This document shows positions 1 through 14,622 of a stretch of 64,000 nt of DNA, one piece after another. Made by a program: the position numbers and the translations under genes. Within the stretch, counting starts at the first letter, position 1. Every line of letters starts with the position of its first letter. Below the pieces are notes generated by a model. That model did no database searches. It saw only the letters and a program-made list of their open reading frames with translations, and was not told the origin of the DNA. This DNA comes from Seriola aureovittata (Eukaryota; Chordata; Actinopteri; Carangiformes; Carangidae), in NCBI RefSeq assembly GCF_021018895.1, contig NC_079384.1, positions 10,029,140 through 10,093,139 on the forward strand. Reading direction: 5' to 3'.

Positions 1-2279
1 GGCTGGATCATATTGTGTCTCGTGGTGTCTATTCCAATCCACCTTCTGTAATATGTCACTGGCTAAAACACTGTCCAGAATGATGAGTCTGGTTGCCGAG
101 GAGCATGGCTAATATTTTATCACCCACATCCCTCTGGAATATTAATCCCATCCAAATGGGGAAGCTCAGAGCATATGAATACAATAGGATCCCAGTGATT
201 TAAGACCCTCAGGAATGGGCTGGCACAAGCATTCAAAGGAACAACAGACTGAAATAAAAAACCTATTTAAGACATTAACAATGCAAAAAAGCGGATAGCT
301 TTTTCACATAAGTGTAGAGGTTTTAATTCCATCGGTCACAGAGAGAGGAGAAACATTAGGAAGCAGTTCACTAAGGAGAAGCAAATACTGCAGACAACAA
401 CACATGAAGCATGCATGTGTTAAATTGCCTCACATTCAGATTTAAGTGAATCCGCTTTCAATTCTTAACTGCTCTGTAATGATGAGGCCTGAATGGGCTC
501 ATAGCCCCTGTAAGCACCTGCTGCAATCGCTGGACTATTACCATTACCACACCACAACCCTAATGGCTGCCACTCTACATCATTATGAAATTGCCCCCAA
601 ATGCACCAATGAAGGCAGCTAATGTGGTCACAACTTCCTCATACAAAGTCTGTAGTCCACCGTCATTGTGGAGAGCCAATGAGGGGTTTAGTGGACAGAG
701 ATCATTGTGGTCCAGCTCATCATGTCCACTGCAGTCCAGAATCTACTGTGTGTGCAGCCTATATATACACCTATATGAGAGCCTTTTGTTTCTTGGGCAG
801 CCCATTGCTCTTTGTCTTCCCATCTTGTTAGAGACTCATCACTGTGTTCCCCAGACGGTTGGCCCAGGCGTATCAGGTGGCATCCCTTCACTGAAGAGCA
901 ATTTAACAGTTAACTCACTCCATGCAGGCCCAATTACAGGTGAATCTAATCCTGGATTAGACAATATGCAACTAGTCTTTGTTTACAAGGCTCAGGCAAA
1001 AAGTGATGCCTGATCTGGAAAGATTCAATTTAAAGGCCTCAGCCAGGGTTGCCCCGACTCACCGCTCCGATCGACATCATTCGTTTTGCATTTACTTTGT
1101 GAAATTGGAATATTATTGACTTGCTGGAAAGTGGCAGAAACAGAGAAATAGATGCAATGCATTTTTTCTACTTCGCTGCCCCCGGGCTTGGCAATAAGGA
1201 CATGTAACTGATGCATTAAAGCGGCTTGATTTGACTTGTGAAATGTAGTTGGTCCACTGCACTGATCTGTTTGGCAATTTTGAAGTCGAGGCACCAAATG
1301 TCACATTATGACAGTGACATAAGACACTTATAGGTATTAACTGTTTTCCTCACATCTGGACATATGAACTCTGTGAACTGAGAGTCTGCTCGTCAGCTCT
1401 GTGCATCATTTTCACTCTGCGCATCACAATCACAAAACATTTCCACATATAGGCTTGTATCCAGTAACCATCACATTGCTGTCATTCCTAGAAAATCACT
1501 CATTTTAGTAAGGAAAAAAAAAACATTTCAAATTTGGCCATTTTGATATTTGTTACTGTCGATACTGTTCACATCACAGGAATGCAATATTAGAATATTC
1601 TTCACTTCCTGGGTGACAACTTGTCAGTTAATTGCACCCTGTATTTTCAGAACGTGTGACTCTTCCTGGTGCATCCTTTCTTATTCTGTTGCCTGTCTGT
1701 ATATTTCCCCCAGTGCCTCTGTTGTTGTGCCTGTGCACTAAAAAAGTCTTGTCAACTTGTCAGTCGAGTGAAAGGCAGCAACATCAATATATCGCACATC
1801 ACTCCAGTACACTTGCGATGTAGTGCACATACATATGCACATGCCTGTTTACTCAGCAGACAAGGTCACACCAAGTATACATGCAAAGACAGAAATGCCC
1901 ACAAATGGATATGCCTGATCGGTGAAAGAAAAATCAGTGTGATAGTACAGGGGTGTTCAGGAATGCGATGTATTCGTAAAGCACTATATTTAATATTAGC
2001 AAAAATAAGACAAAAAGTGAAGAGTTGGTGCGATGTATGTGCACACCTACCTCATACAAAGAGCCTGACCTTTTTCTAATATTTGTAGAAGCCTGAATGT
2101 TTTGGGAGGAGTCCATTTTGGCAGCCATAACCTCTCTCAATCTTGGACAAGCTCGCTGTATCTCTCCACACGCAATGCATTTGTATCATTTTAAATCACA
2201 ATCTTGGCAGGTTGTTGGGTGTGAAAACAGCTTCTCCTCCACCTCCATCATACCTCTCTCTACACTCCCCTTGAGAGTA

Positions 2280-2299
2280 TACACACACACACACACACG
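2280..2299. repeat. (CA)n microsatellite
   Basis: About nine CA dinucleotides in a row, followed by an interrupted CA-rich stretch to about 2311. Open frames through it encode only Thr-His or Val-Cys runs and are not genes. Confidence 0.9.
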
Positions 2300-4757
2300 C
2301 ACACATGCACAGAGTACTAATGCAGCAGCAGCAGTGTCATCTGGTCCTTTCAGCATGACTTCACTCAAGGATCTTTAGTTGAGGCCAGCAAAGGCCACAA
2401 GGGATGGAATGGGTGCTGCCACGCACATCTAAAAATCTTTGATCCCATCCATATGTGTTTAAACATTCATATGCAACCATTAGCTTTTGGTAAGTTGGCT
2501 TTTAAAAGGGAACCACAGAGGAGGAACCATTAAAGTCAGTCAGGGAGGTCAGGGAATTCTCTGTCTTGTGCTTTAAGCCTGGCCTAGTTTATTTTCCAGC
2601 AACAATCAAATTAGATTAGATTTTGACAGTTTTGATGTTTGAAAATCTTGCCTGTCAAGATACTCAAAAAGCGAGCCGCACATGTTTATTTATGTATGCT
2701 GCGGCATTCTCCTTCATCATGAGAGATGTTGGTCTATTGTGGTAAACATCAGTGTAGTCTATAAAGAGTCTTTCCTATGACCAGCAACTACTAAAGGTTA
2801 GTTTGTCAGTTGGTAAATCAGTTCCAACACCCCCGGCCTTTTATAATCGGTCTGTGCTAAGCCTGAGGTTATTCTTAGATCCTCTGTGCTCCACATCCTT
2901 TGATTCCAAATTGCTTGAGACTTGAGTGACAGACTGTCAGATTGCTCACTTGCCTCGAGAGGTCAAGTATAGGTTAAGTTTGTCGCACCTTCCTGATTAG
3001 ATGTTTCACGATGTGGTCCATCATTCCTTCTTAAAGATCTGTGCAACATTTGGTAATATTTGCTCTATTGATGTCACTGTCACACTGACATGAGTGATGA
3101 GAGAATTCAATTTTTTTTTTTTTGACAGAAAATATACTGACAAGAAGTCAGTCTGCAAGTCTTTGTGACAAATGTCAACTTTTTATATGAATGAATAAAG
3201 GAAATTTCTATCATTTTGTCTCGCATACAGCTATTCACAAATGTTAATATTAATGAAAGCCAGATCCAAAGTGGTGTGTATATATTTCCACAACTTTCAC
3301 AATAGGATCAATTCATACATTTACAAAAATCTTCACTAGACAATGCTGGATAAGTCAGTGTAAACAGGCTAAGTTAGCTTAACTTAAACATGTCAACATC
3401 CATCAAATTTATTTATATCATCTTATTTTCATTTGCTTTTAATAATTTAATGGATTTGCTGTAGCCATTTTTTCCCCAGGAAGAGTAGCTGCTACATTAG
3501 TAACAGGTAATTAGGATCCAAATAAAATAAACGAGTAAATCAGTCATCCATAAACCAGAATATTTTTTGTCAAACCCTTTCATGGAAAATTGAATCATTG
3601 AATTAAATCATCATAGTAAATACATTAGAAAAGATAATGGAATTCACGTTCTACTAGCCCCAACTCAAACATTCATTGAGAAATGATTCATATTTTCATT
3701 CAATAATGATGTCATTAGATTTCCTCACTCTTTCTAATACCTGCTGGCCTATTCTCAACACTATAAGCTTTGTGCTGGTTTGCATCATCTAGTGTATAAA
3801 CACTGAAGCCATGAGTATGAGTAATGCATCGTCTTATTTTTCCAGTGAGGTCAGCTGCTCCCCTCCCCTGATTGGCTGTCTTTGGTGATTAATATGTAAT
3901 TATTCTGAAACCACATTTAGATGTGTGACAGCTTAGAAGATTCAAGGTCCTCTTTCAATTAATGATGCAATTCATAGTGGAGGTATTGGACAGTATTAGC
4001 TGACACATTATGTAGCTATAATCTTTTCATTGTTAGGATGGGTTAGTGCTGTGGTGTATAGCACCTAAAATCCTCTCAGTCTTGTCCATTTATACTTTAG
4101 GCATACCTGTTATTCCTATCCAAAGTGACACGAGTGTAGCATTGAAACAAGCTTAAATCCCTACACCACCAAAATTAAAAGCAACTAATTAGTATGGAAT
4201 ATTGTCTACGTTAAGCCCATGGTACCACTATGTTGGATAAGCATGGCAGCAGACAATCAGAAAGGGGCCAGAAAAGACTTACACCGAGAAATAAAAGGCA
4301 TTTCAGTGTGGGTACAGGTGAACATGATTCAGTGGGGGAGAGGTGCAATTATCATGGCTGTCAATTAATGGTTGATTTTTTTCTTTTTTCTTTTCTTTTT
4401 TTTTCTTTTTTTTTTTTTAAATTGAATTCACTTTCAATTAAATAAGTTTAATATAGAAACTAACTGCACCGAATTAAAAAAAAAAATCCAATTCACTTTG
4501 TTGGATTTTGAATTCGGCCTAGCCTCTGGTATTGTCTCACAGTCTGCTGTATTGAACTGTATCAGAAAGGTGCACATCATTTATCCCAGGTGAGGGTTGT
4601 TTCATTCACAGGCATGTTAGCACACACATAGACACAATTGAAGAATGCTTGTAGTGCTTGAAGGTCACATTCAATAATGAATTCAGTGGACTAGTGACAA
4701 TTATACACACAAACTGTTCATGAACAGCTACACACATACAAAAGCGCCCGCGCCCAC

Positions 4758-4790
4758 GCACACATACACACACACACATATATATATATA

Positions 4791-4829
<39 letters not shown>
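4758..4829. repeat. Compound self-complementary (CA)n(TA)n(TG)n microsatellite
   Basis: A CA tract (to 4778) runs into a TA tract (4778-4791), which runs into a TG tract (to 4829). Because CA and TG are complementary and the TA core is palindromic, the whole array can fold back on itself. Nothing else lies in the neighbouring 4830-5200 except TC-rich DNA. Confidence 0.92.
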
Positions 4830-4833
<4 letters not shown>

Positions 4834-6585
4834 TGACTCCCTTCACTCCAGTGCAATGATGATTGGGTCTCTCCACTGGACTGACTCCACTCCTGCTCTG
4901 CCATTCCACTCAGCACAGTGAGAAATCACCTAGTCAGTCTAGGACTATTTCAGAGTAATTGGCCTTTTAAAGAGGGGCTCCACCATGTGAAACAGTGTAA
5001 CTGAGAATGATACTCTCATTGCTCCATTCCCCATTTTGTCCTCCATCTCTCTAGTCTTACATTTCTCTCCCTTTCTGGCTTCACCTCTCGCTCTCCCACT
5101 CTTTCCTCAACCAGCTGCTCTCAGTTCGTCTCTGCCTCTCAACATCGTGTTCCTCTTGTTCCTCTTGCACCCTGTCTTCTGCTGACTCGTGCTGACCTCT
5201 AAAAGCTCGGCGCTGTAGCCGCCTGTGTTACAGTTTTCAGCACCGGACAGCTCCTTGACTGGACAGACGGAACTTTATTTTCAAGAAGAGAGCAAGATAA
5301 GACCGTGGAGCTGTTAGTAATGCTGTGTCAGAGGGAGCAGCTGTGGCAGTGTTATTAAAGATGGAACTGTCCGCACAGAAATACCACACCAAACAGCACA
5401 GCAACAGGAATACAGACAGCAAAAGTTTAAATATTAGTGTAAGCAAAAGCTAGACACCCTCAGTGTCTGATAATAATAGATTTCTTTCTGTCTGTGCTGC
5501 CCAAGACTAATCCTTAACATTTCTCAATATTTGAATCCTATTTCCACATTTGATTGTTTTTCATTAGTGATGCTGGGGAGTGTCCTACCGTGAAAAACAA
5601 AAGCATCAATCCTTTCAGCAAGTGCTCCAAAACAACACAACTTTCATCATTTGTTTATTTTCTATTTATTCAACAGTGATGTATAAGAGTTTTGAAAGGC
5701 ACTGACAAATGATGTTGTCCTGCCGACAGCGGTATCAGATCAGAAAACCACTTTGTATTGCTCAAAAGGGCAGTTACAAACGACACATTTTGTCCTTCAA
5801 TTTGCTTCTTTGTTTGACTTGTTGTGATATTTATTTTTTGACATTTGCTTGAAAATTCTTTATGTATTTGTTACTGTTAAAATGCTTATTGACAATTTCT
5901 CTTACTGTTATCTAGAAAATGCCAGAAAATGTTATTTATATTTATATAAATATCATTTATATAAAATGGATGAAAGCAGCAATTCCTCACATTTGATAAA
6001 ATGGAACCAGAGAATTACTAATGATAGAAACTGTGGCTGGAGCCACTACTATGGGCGGGACTATTTCTTCCGTGACACACACCCCCGAGGAGCAAAGAGC
6101 AAAGTTCTTCAAGCAATAAAGGGAAAAGAAGACCAGTAGTTTTTCAAGTAATTTTGGGATTTATATTCAACGTTAATATTTTGACTCAGCTGAAGATTAC
6201 ACTGTCTTGATGGATAGATACCATAAAGCTGAATCTACATAAATAAATCACTGGATATGCCTGTAGTGAAGAAAACACTTACAATCAACATTTAAGTTTT
6301 TTCTACCTTCACATTTAAAGCACTATGAAGACAAAGTACTTTGTAGCTGAGCATCTATAGAACATCTGGTATCTCCTTACAAATCTGAGTCCCACTTTAC
6401 AGACACTCTAAATCTTGAATGCAATGAAATCACTGGCAATTAAGATTGCACCTTGCACTCAGGTTCAACTTGCTGGTAAAAGTATCTTCATTACTTTTTT
6501 CATTATGTTCATTATCTCAATTGTTGTGGCAAACATTTAATTATAGAAAATATCAGCATAAGAGTTCTACTTTGGCACTGCAGAT

Positions 6586-6587
<2 letters not shown>

Positions 6588-6623
<36 letters not shown>
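6588..6623. repeat. (GT)18 microsatellite
   Basis: An uninterrupted GT run of 36 bases. It is followed to about 6960 by G- and GA/GTGT-rich DNA, with a second broken GTGCGTGTGT cluster at about 6825-6852. Confidence 0.93.
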
Positions 6624-6625
<2 letters not shown>

Positions 6626-7239
6626 GTCTTTCAGTATGTGTGTGTTCATGGAGATGGGTGGGATCAGGGAGGGAGCTGTGAATACAGTGATAAGGGGGTA
6701 GGAAAAGGAGAGAGAGAAGAAATGGGGGAAACAAGGGGGAGGGAGAGTGTCAAACACGTCAGCATATTAGCACACTGTTTGGCTTTGAGAGAGGCAGGAG
6801 GCCTCTGGGGAGATGAATTGCAGAGGCGTGTGCGTGTGTGTGCGTGTGTGTGTAAGAAAGAAATTGAGAGATTGAGGGAGCATGAGATAGAAAACCTGTG
6901 TTTTTTATGCATGTGTGAGAGAGAATGTGTGATGAGAGTGTGAGCATGTGTCTTCCCGTGTGCCTAGGCACATGTGAGCTTTTGTGCGAGTGACATGTGC
7001 AGCTCTGGAAGCGGGGTGGGGGGGGTGACGGAAGGAAGAGGACTTCATTCTCCAACAAACAGCCTCGGGCTCCGAGAGAAGAGGTGGATGAAGAATGACA
7101 TGTTAAATAGTATGCATCAACTGAAAACCACGAGAATGATCATAATAAAAAAAAAAAAACCTGAATGAACCTGCCAGCACAAACTTCTGATTGAAAAAAC
7201 ACTGCGGTGGCAGGGGGCAGCCTGCCACCTGTACGATCT

Positions 7240-7345
7240 CCCTTTGGAGGTTTACTCGGCCAGGAGGAGACGGTACCTGGGAGGAGACCCGGGGTCTGAC
7301 CCAAGACACACTACAGGGACTACATTTCCCAGCGGGACCACAGTC
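7240..7345 (+). mobile_element. Possible LINE 3'-end fragment
   Basis: One frame reads PKTHYRDYISQ around 7299-7331, resembling the RPRTRWRDYIS motif near the C-terminus of a LINE polyprotein common in fish genomes, and the upstream GGAGACCCGGGGTC also fits. The piece is short, has no second supporting domain and is frame-broken. Alternative: chance similarity in a GC-rich patch. Confidence 0.35.
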
Positions 7346-7943
7346 TACACACCTTCCCACCTCCAAGTACTTGTAGAAGAACAGCATGTCAGGGCAACTC
7401 TGCTTGCTATGTTGTCATGGTGACCTTGCCATGCATGAGCAAAAACATGTTTGGGTGTTCAATGGGTTGTGTGGAGTGAAATGATTAGAGAGATTGTGCT
7501 TCAGATAGCACAGCCTGGGTTCCAACCTACAGTATGGCTCAGTGGAGCTCCAGTGCTGGGCTCTACAGCTATTTTGGCTTAGTGGCCACAGTTGGAATTG
7601 CAGGTCATTAGCGATGCAGAAAATGTTTATTTCCCTTACAAACTATTACAAAGGAATGCTATTGAGCGTGATGCACATTCAGGCATTATTTGCACCATTA
7701 GTGTCTGTATAAATGTCATATGAGTGCACTTTCCTGTCATTTTGCAATGCATGATTTACATCTAGTGCCAACATTCATCGTCAGTGCAGGAAGTAGTACG
7801 TTGTTTATGTTAGGACATGTTTGCAATATATACTTTTGTGTAGGAATTCACACCCTGTCACGGACGCAATTATTATATATCATTTGCTTCTTTTTCTTTT
7901 GTTCTTTTCCCTAAGCTTATCCATATATTTCTCTTTATATTAA

Positions 7944-8055
7944 CAAAACAAAGCATTTGAAGACATTACTTTGGACTTTGGAAGCTTCTGCTTGGCATTT
8001 TTTCATCATTTGGTCACATTTTATGGATTAATAGATTAAATGAGGAAATGAGGAA
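7944..8055 (+). repeat. Fragment of a fish interspersed repeat (GCAGCCC-type)
   Basis: The stretch CAAAACAAAGCATTTGAAGAC, then TTGGACTTTGGAAG, TCACATTTTATGG and ATTAATAGATTAAAT follows the order of blocks in a short AT-rich repeat very frequent in fish genomes. Other copies in this window lie at 9507-9792, 9835-9957, 17564-17675 (reverse) and 50571-51048. It has no coding capacity. The family name is not assigned. Confidence 0.6.
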
Positions 8056-9506
8056 ATACTCAGCACATAAGTTACAGTCATATTTGCCATATCCACTTTT
8101 CCTGATCTTGTCTGTATCATAGCTGCCATACCCTGATATTGTGAAAAGAAAACATTTGTAAACATGTTGGCATTGGCAAATAAAATAGAGTATTCATTGG
8201 ACGCTGACACTTCTGACAGAGAAGGCCTTAGCCCATGTGCTCTGGCGCCAATAGGCTGAAGCATAAAGAACCCCTAATTGTAAAATATCCAATTCTTTGA
8301 ACACATCTGTGCATCAATCTTTCTTTTCAGCGTCTGTTCTGACAGACCTATAATGGACTACAACATTAGAAAAAGATTGGAGTATCCATGGACATTAGTG
8401 TCATTAAATAAGGCAATAAGATGCTATAGATTTTTCCCCTCAACTCTTTAAAAGCTTGCTGCGTAGTCCACACGTCCCCTAGGAGGTGCCCTATGGCATA
8501 TCCTGTAAGCTTACGTTCATGGAGCTCCTTTATTTGGCCTGATCACACACATGTGGAGAGGGTTTGTCTGTTCTAATCTTCTTAGGCTGGATTTATTTGG
8601 CAGCAGACATGTTGGGAACCTATGCATGCTGTAATATATGATACGTTGAATCTTTAGTCTTAAGCCAAGATAGATGTCACCAGATCAAATGAAAAATGTG
8701 ATCACAATGGATTTCTCTTGACACTTGAAGACAGTGGCTGTCGGGCTGATGGAGCGGTGCTGGGCGTGGTCTCTCTCAGTATTCATGGCGGCGATATAAG
8801 TGGACAGAACTACGGTATATCTCATCCGAGGTGACGTATAGATATAACATGTTACCAAAGATAGACAGCGAAGGGTTGGTTGCAAGGTCGAGAGCTTTCA
8901 GTGCCAAGCGCGCCAGCATTCAGACAGACAGACAGATAGATGAGGCCCCACCCACACAAAAACACACACTCCACTATTCATTTAGGATCGTCTCTTGCTG
9001 ATCTACCACTTCCTGTCACAATGAGTAGACAGAGAAGCTTTGGACGGGGAATATACCCCTCAGCAAAACACATTCATGCTTCTAGCCAGAGAGGAAGACA
9101 TAAGAGAGAGGGAGAGAGCAAGCAAAATTCAGGCCCACTTCTCTGAGCCAGAGAGAGAAAGGGAGAAGAAAGAGCAAGAGAGCAGTAATACGTTTTCATC
9201 TGAAATATTAAAGCCTCTGCATTAATCTGTCTTCCCTCTCCCTGGGGTGCTGGTGAAGGCTCTGGCTGTCCTAGAGTTCCCTGGAAAAGGACAGAGACCG
9301 GCTACCTCACCTCCTCCTTCATTTCAGGCCAGCACCAGCTCTCCACCTCTCCCTTCATAATGGCCATTTAAGTGTTTGTGTGGGAGTGGGGCCGTGTGCT
9401 GAGATTTTCTGAAATGGTTGCTATGGGCTGCACGCACCGTCTGGACAAATTTGAAAGTAACATTTTACATATTCTCCCCCTCATTTAAATGTAAGAGTTA
9501 GGACAT

Positions 9507-9792
9507 GATTAGTTAATTAATTGACTAGTTGACAGATAGAAAATTAACTAGCAAAACTCTTGATGATTGATTCATTTATAGTCATTAATCAAGGACACAT
9601 TTGATGATTTAATCTGGTTTATATTATTTATAACTGTCAATTAATTTATGAGTTGAACACGAGAACTGCCTGTTTCAGTTTCAGTCCTTTTAATGCAAAA
9701 ATGGTGAAAGCAATGTGATACATTCACTCACACACAAACAAGAATCTGCACAATATTTGATAATGAAGGAAAAAATTGTTAGTTGCAGCCCC
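9507..9792 (+). repeat. Fish interspersed repeat, GCAGCCC-type, near-complete 3' end
   Basis: Starts with GATTAGTTAATTAATTGACTAG and GACAGATAGAAAATTAACTAGC and ends with AAAAATTGTTAGTTGCAGCCCC. These head and tail blocks are diagnostic of the repeat named at 7944. The interior is diverged. Confidence 0.6.
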
Positions 9793-9834
9793 AATATTAC
9801 TTTGAATTGAATATATTTCCATTCTGGACCTCAT

Positions 9835-9957
9835 CTTAGCTTCCGGGAAAATGTAATGGTCAATTAAAAAAAAAATTGACAATTTATACACCAAAAAATT
9901 AATTAATTATTCAAAGAAACTGTTAATCAATAATAAAGATAATTACTTTCTGCCCTA
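9835..9957 (+). repeat. Second, diverged copy of the GCAGCCC-type repeat
   Basis: GGGAAAATGTAATGGTCAATT is followed by TTAATTATTCAAAGAAAC and TAATCAATAATAAAGATAATTAC, ending in TGCCCTAG. This is the same block order as the tail of the copy at 9507-9792, in the same orientation, about 40 bp downstream. Confidence 0.55.
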
Positions 9958-12900
9958 GTTGAGTAGATAAGCAGTTATGTCGAGTTTCCTGATTGATGCA
10001 TCAAGGCTGTAATGGTCATTTGAACATTAAATGGACACAGATGCTGCAGTCAGATGGTCAATTTTTAACATTCTTCATTATAGACTTCATGCAGAAGCAG
10101 CTCCTAATGAGCGCTCTCTCCCCGCTGGATGTTTGGACCCATCAAAGCCTTCAAGCTTTTAACACCTACTCTAAATGTTCTGCTGGCACCTCATGAAGGT
10201 GGTGGCACCCATCTAGCCTTTATCTAGGCCACCAGATCCACAGCTGGACCCATCTGGCCCTGCTATCTCCTCTCTCTGTCTCTGCACATACACACATGCA
10301 TGTGTGGACACACATGATATCCATCATGTATACACACACACCAGCTGTTGTGGATTACCAAAGAACAAGTGCAGGCCTATTTTCTGACTTATACCCAGTG
10401 TTTGATGGCCTCGCCCTGGATGTGACCCAACACAAAAGTACAGGCCTGCTTATTATTACATAGTATAATACCGCATGATTTGCTTTAGACGTGCACAAGT
10501 GAAATGGCAATAAAATGCTCTTAGAGTGAATTGTGATGAATGACAGGTGATAGTTGATGGTCAACGTCTTCTATACTTAATTAAAGCCACAAGAAGCTGG
10601 CCCCAAGTTAACTACGAAAGGCATATCATGATTGTGTAGAGGGATGCTGCTGTTTGCAAAATCCAGCAACTTCAGACTCTCCAGAACCCTCTGCCAAGAA
10701 GAAAACCGTGAATTATGCCTTGTGCTTTATTTTCTTATCTGATCAAGCCTTGATGTGGCCACTCAGAGAAATGTGGGTTGTTTTAATCAAGTCGGTTTCC
10801 ACTTCTGAGAAATAGGAAATCTGTCTGTCCTCTCTGTCATCTATCTTAACTTTCCTCCATACATTGATCTTACACACTGACCCTCCAATCTTCCCACTAC
10901 CCGATCTCAGATTAATCTTCATTATTCTCTGTAATGCCACGCACTCTTTCTGGCTGAACTGTCAAGCGTCCTCTTTACTAACCCTCCCAGCCTCTGCCAG
11001 CCCCATACCACCCTTATTTAAGACACACACACACACACAAGCACACACATACGCAAAAATTTCAGAGGGAACACAGTCCTTTTGTAAAACAGACGGTTAA
11101 GGAGTAACAACATGCAAAATAGTCACTTGGGTACTCAGCTGTGGCTTTAAAGCTTAACTTACTATGAGGGGGAGAGGGTGAAACCGTCGGACTGAGGCAA
11201 CCCCATCAACTGCTTTCCCACAACTGCAATAAAATATTCCATCATATCCCCGAAGCATCCCTGACTCCAGCTGAGATCAAAGAGTATACTTGATGACTGA
11301 GAAGAGAGGAGAGCATATTAGTGCCTACAACGGCAGTGTCTCACTTGCACCGAGCCCTTCATTCCATCCGTCATGGAAAAATACATGACAGGGTTTGGTG
11401 TTTCCATTTCCTCAGTAAGTATAGATACATAACAGGAGAAGACTCCTGGGGTACACTACAGTGTACACTGGTGTCCAAAAAGCCACCGCAGAGAGTTCTT
11501 TCATGAAATTATGACGATGAGAATTTATGTTGCAACTTTTGTTTTTTAGGTCACTGGACAAAAAAATCTCAACTCTAATCAGCTGCATATGACTTTAAAA
11601 AAAAAAAAGGGTGATATCAGGTACTGAAGTAAACAGTGTGATCTCACCATTATTTATATACAAGGCCCAATATGCATCACTTTGCCGCATACTCACTCTT
11701 AAAAAGATCAAAACAGATTCCACATCTCGCTCTAGTTATATTCCTTTCAGGCTGTCTGTGACAGGTGTTTTATGGGGAGGAGCGCTGTTGTTGTGGATGT
11801 CCTATCAATGATTCAATGCAGCACATCAGATGGAAGGGAGAGACAGAGAGAAAGATGTCTCTGCCTGGATGTTCGGGGGGGAACTTTCAATATATAATTC
11901 ACTGAGTTGTCTGACGGGTTGGGTGTGAATGTGATGGATGCTCTTTCAGTCTAGTGAAGATTCAGTGTTCTTAAACCTTGGATCTCTTAGGCCACTTTGA
12001 GCATGAACCACACTGCCAAATGTCCTTTTATGATCTTTTGATCCTCATGCCGAGCTGCTGAAGAACTAAAGTGCTTCACACATGCTCGCACAGAGACACA
12101 CACCAAAAAGTCTCACTCACACAAAGATAATTGACAACTTCTTCCTCCATTTAACTTTGGAAGCGCAGCGGGCCATGTACAGTAACCCTCCACTTAAGTC
12201 TGCTCAATCAGCTTGCCATGAGTAATCTACGAATGCCACGAGTAATAAAAACATCTGGTACATTTAAATCTGAGGCTAAAATAATATTTAATAATGACAA
12301 CCATGAAGGATGATGTATGTGTTTATTCCCCATTGATTGCCCCTTACTAATGATGAACTGTGCAATAACAGCTGATGATGCGCTGTTCCCATTCAGCCTC
12401 TGTGCTTCGACCAACCAACAGAAACGGGCCCCTTAATGTAGTAAAATGAACCAAATGCCATTTCTGTCCACCATCTTTTTTTGATAAAAGCAACCGTCAA
12501 AGCAACACAGTCCAAAGTGTGTGTGTGTCTGTGTGTGTTTGTGTTAATCGGCAAGCTCGGGCAACAAATCCATAGAACAGAGCCATGTAAGATGGCAGAT
12601 TAGGGGAATATGAAACACACTCTGGAGTGAGCGCTAGGCAAGGGCTTTTGTCTTGTTATCTTCGGGAGTGAGTTGACATTATCCCCATGGATAAGGTTTT
12701 ACCATGCATGGATTACCGCATGAGACAAGCTGTGCACACCCCTAGGAAAATAACATGAGAGGACCTTAGTCAATCCCTGTCTTCATCTCACTCTCAACTC
12801 GGGCTTCCCTCTTCGCACTGTTCATCAATGCCGTGATCGGCGCACCTGAGGCTTCTGACACAGTGTCTGGAAATAATGGCATCTGCCGGAACTTCACAAG

Positions 12901-14562
12901 GGCCATCTTTCAGTTTACACGGAATAATCTGGCATGCAAAAACCTCAAAAACCCAAACAAGGTGTTGCTCAATCTTTGAGGGGTTTGGGTTAGATCTATA
13001 TTCCTATATAGATCTTACATACACATAGATGTTATAGAGCTGTAGCTACAAATAACGTAGCTTAAAGTTTTTGGAAGACAGAAAAACCAAGCAAATGGTT
13101 GAGCTACAAGGTGGCACAATCGAGTATCAGTTAATGTAATATCATACTCAAAAGAGGTACCACAACATTCGGTATTGCAAGTTAAAAGGCTCGATGAAAG
13201 CTAGCAAAAAAAAAAAAAAAAACAGACATCTTTTAAGCTGCTTCACTGAACTTACCTCTCTAACATCCTTTGGGATATCAATCCACAGTTTGGGAGCAGA
13301 CTCCTGCATCTCCAATTTTCTTCTCCTGGTTCTCAAGATCTAACAAATCCACAGAGGAGGATCTGACTGATAGTGGACAAATGTAAAACAGCTCACAGTC
13401 TGCCATGCAGGCTCAACCTCAGCTACTTACAGCTTTATGTACAATCTAAAGTACTTTAAAGTTAGCGCCTAATGATACATGGAGCCAGTGTTATCACTGC
13501 ACTTCAGCTGGTTTGATAGGCTCTCTCTTTTTAGTTTTGATCAGGAGTCTCAGACCAGAATGTTGAATATACTGACGCAGCGAGAGGAGCATGATACCAA
13601 GGATTTTTACTTTACATAAAACGACCTCAATGAAATGTAGGCATGAAAACAATTTTTTTTCTCAAACTTAGAAAGACTTCCAACAGAACCACAGCTTAGA
13701 CATCACTGGCACTGAAGTCTCAGATAATGTTTTAATCACAAAGTTATTAATCCTTTTATATGCAACATTTGCTAGTATCAAAGTTATAAAAGGAGAATTT
13801 GGAAAAATGGAAAGTTACTTTGGACCTCACTGTCTAGGTTAAGTTTTCTTAGCAGGCTTACCAAGTGCCGTACTGAAAGAGGCTGGGACAGTCCCATTCT
13901 CAAGGGATGTGTTTTTAATTTTCGGGACATTATCTGAGACACTGGTAAAGTCACGCTTAAAAAGCCTAGTGGGAAGAAGAAGAAGAGTGAAGAAGTGTCT
14001 GCCTTTTGAAGGAATGCAAAAGGTTGTCTTTTTTTTTTGTTGTTGCAAAAAATAGCAGCTCGAAGAATTAGAATTTTTTTATTTATTGATTGTATTAGCC
14101 AATTCCTCCACCTGTTGATTTGAGGTATTACATATTACCATTATGTAATGCGTAACAAAATAACAGATGTGACAATCTATTTGTAATTCCATTTGACATC
14201 TGACATCTACGGTAAGGCGCAAAAAGATGTGAATGGGAATGATTATGTAAGGCACTGAGCTGTCATGGAAAGCAATGACTAAGCACGTTACACCTGTGCA
14301 GCTTTAAGGTTCAGTGTGAAGGATTGAAGAATTTCAGAAGCCTATGAAAAAGCAGCACAACTGATAATAATAATGAAAAAGTGTCGGTTCCTTGTCATAA
14401 TTTCCTTGGGAATTCTTTGCAGGAAGTGGTGACAGTAGCTAATATGGAATGATGAATGATACTCTTATCTCTTCCGGTACACTTCTAAGATAAGAGCTCT
14501 CATTGGCTGGTATTCATATTGTCAGTGATGTGAGGTGAATGAAGAAACCTGAGTGAGAGAAT

Positions 14563-14619
<57 letters not shown>
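14563..14619. repeat. (GA)n microsatellite
   Basis: GA repeats for 57 bases with a single AAA interruption at about 14588-14590, then GAGCGAGCGA. Confidence 0.93.
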
Positions 14620-14622
<3 letters not shown>

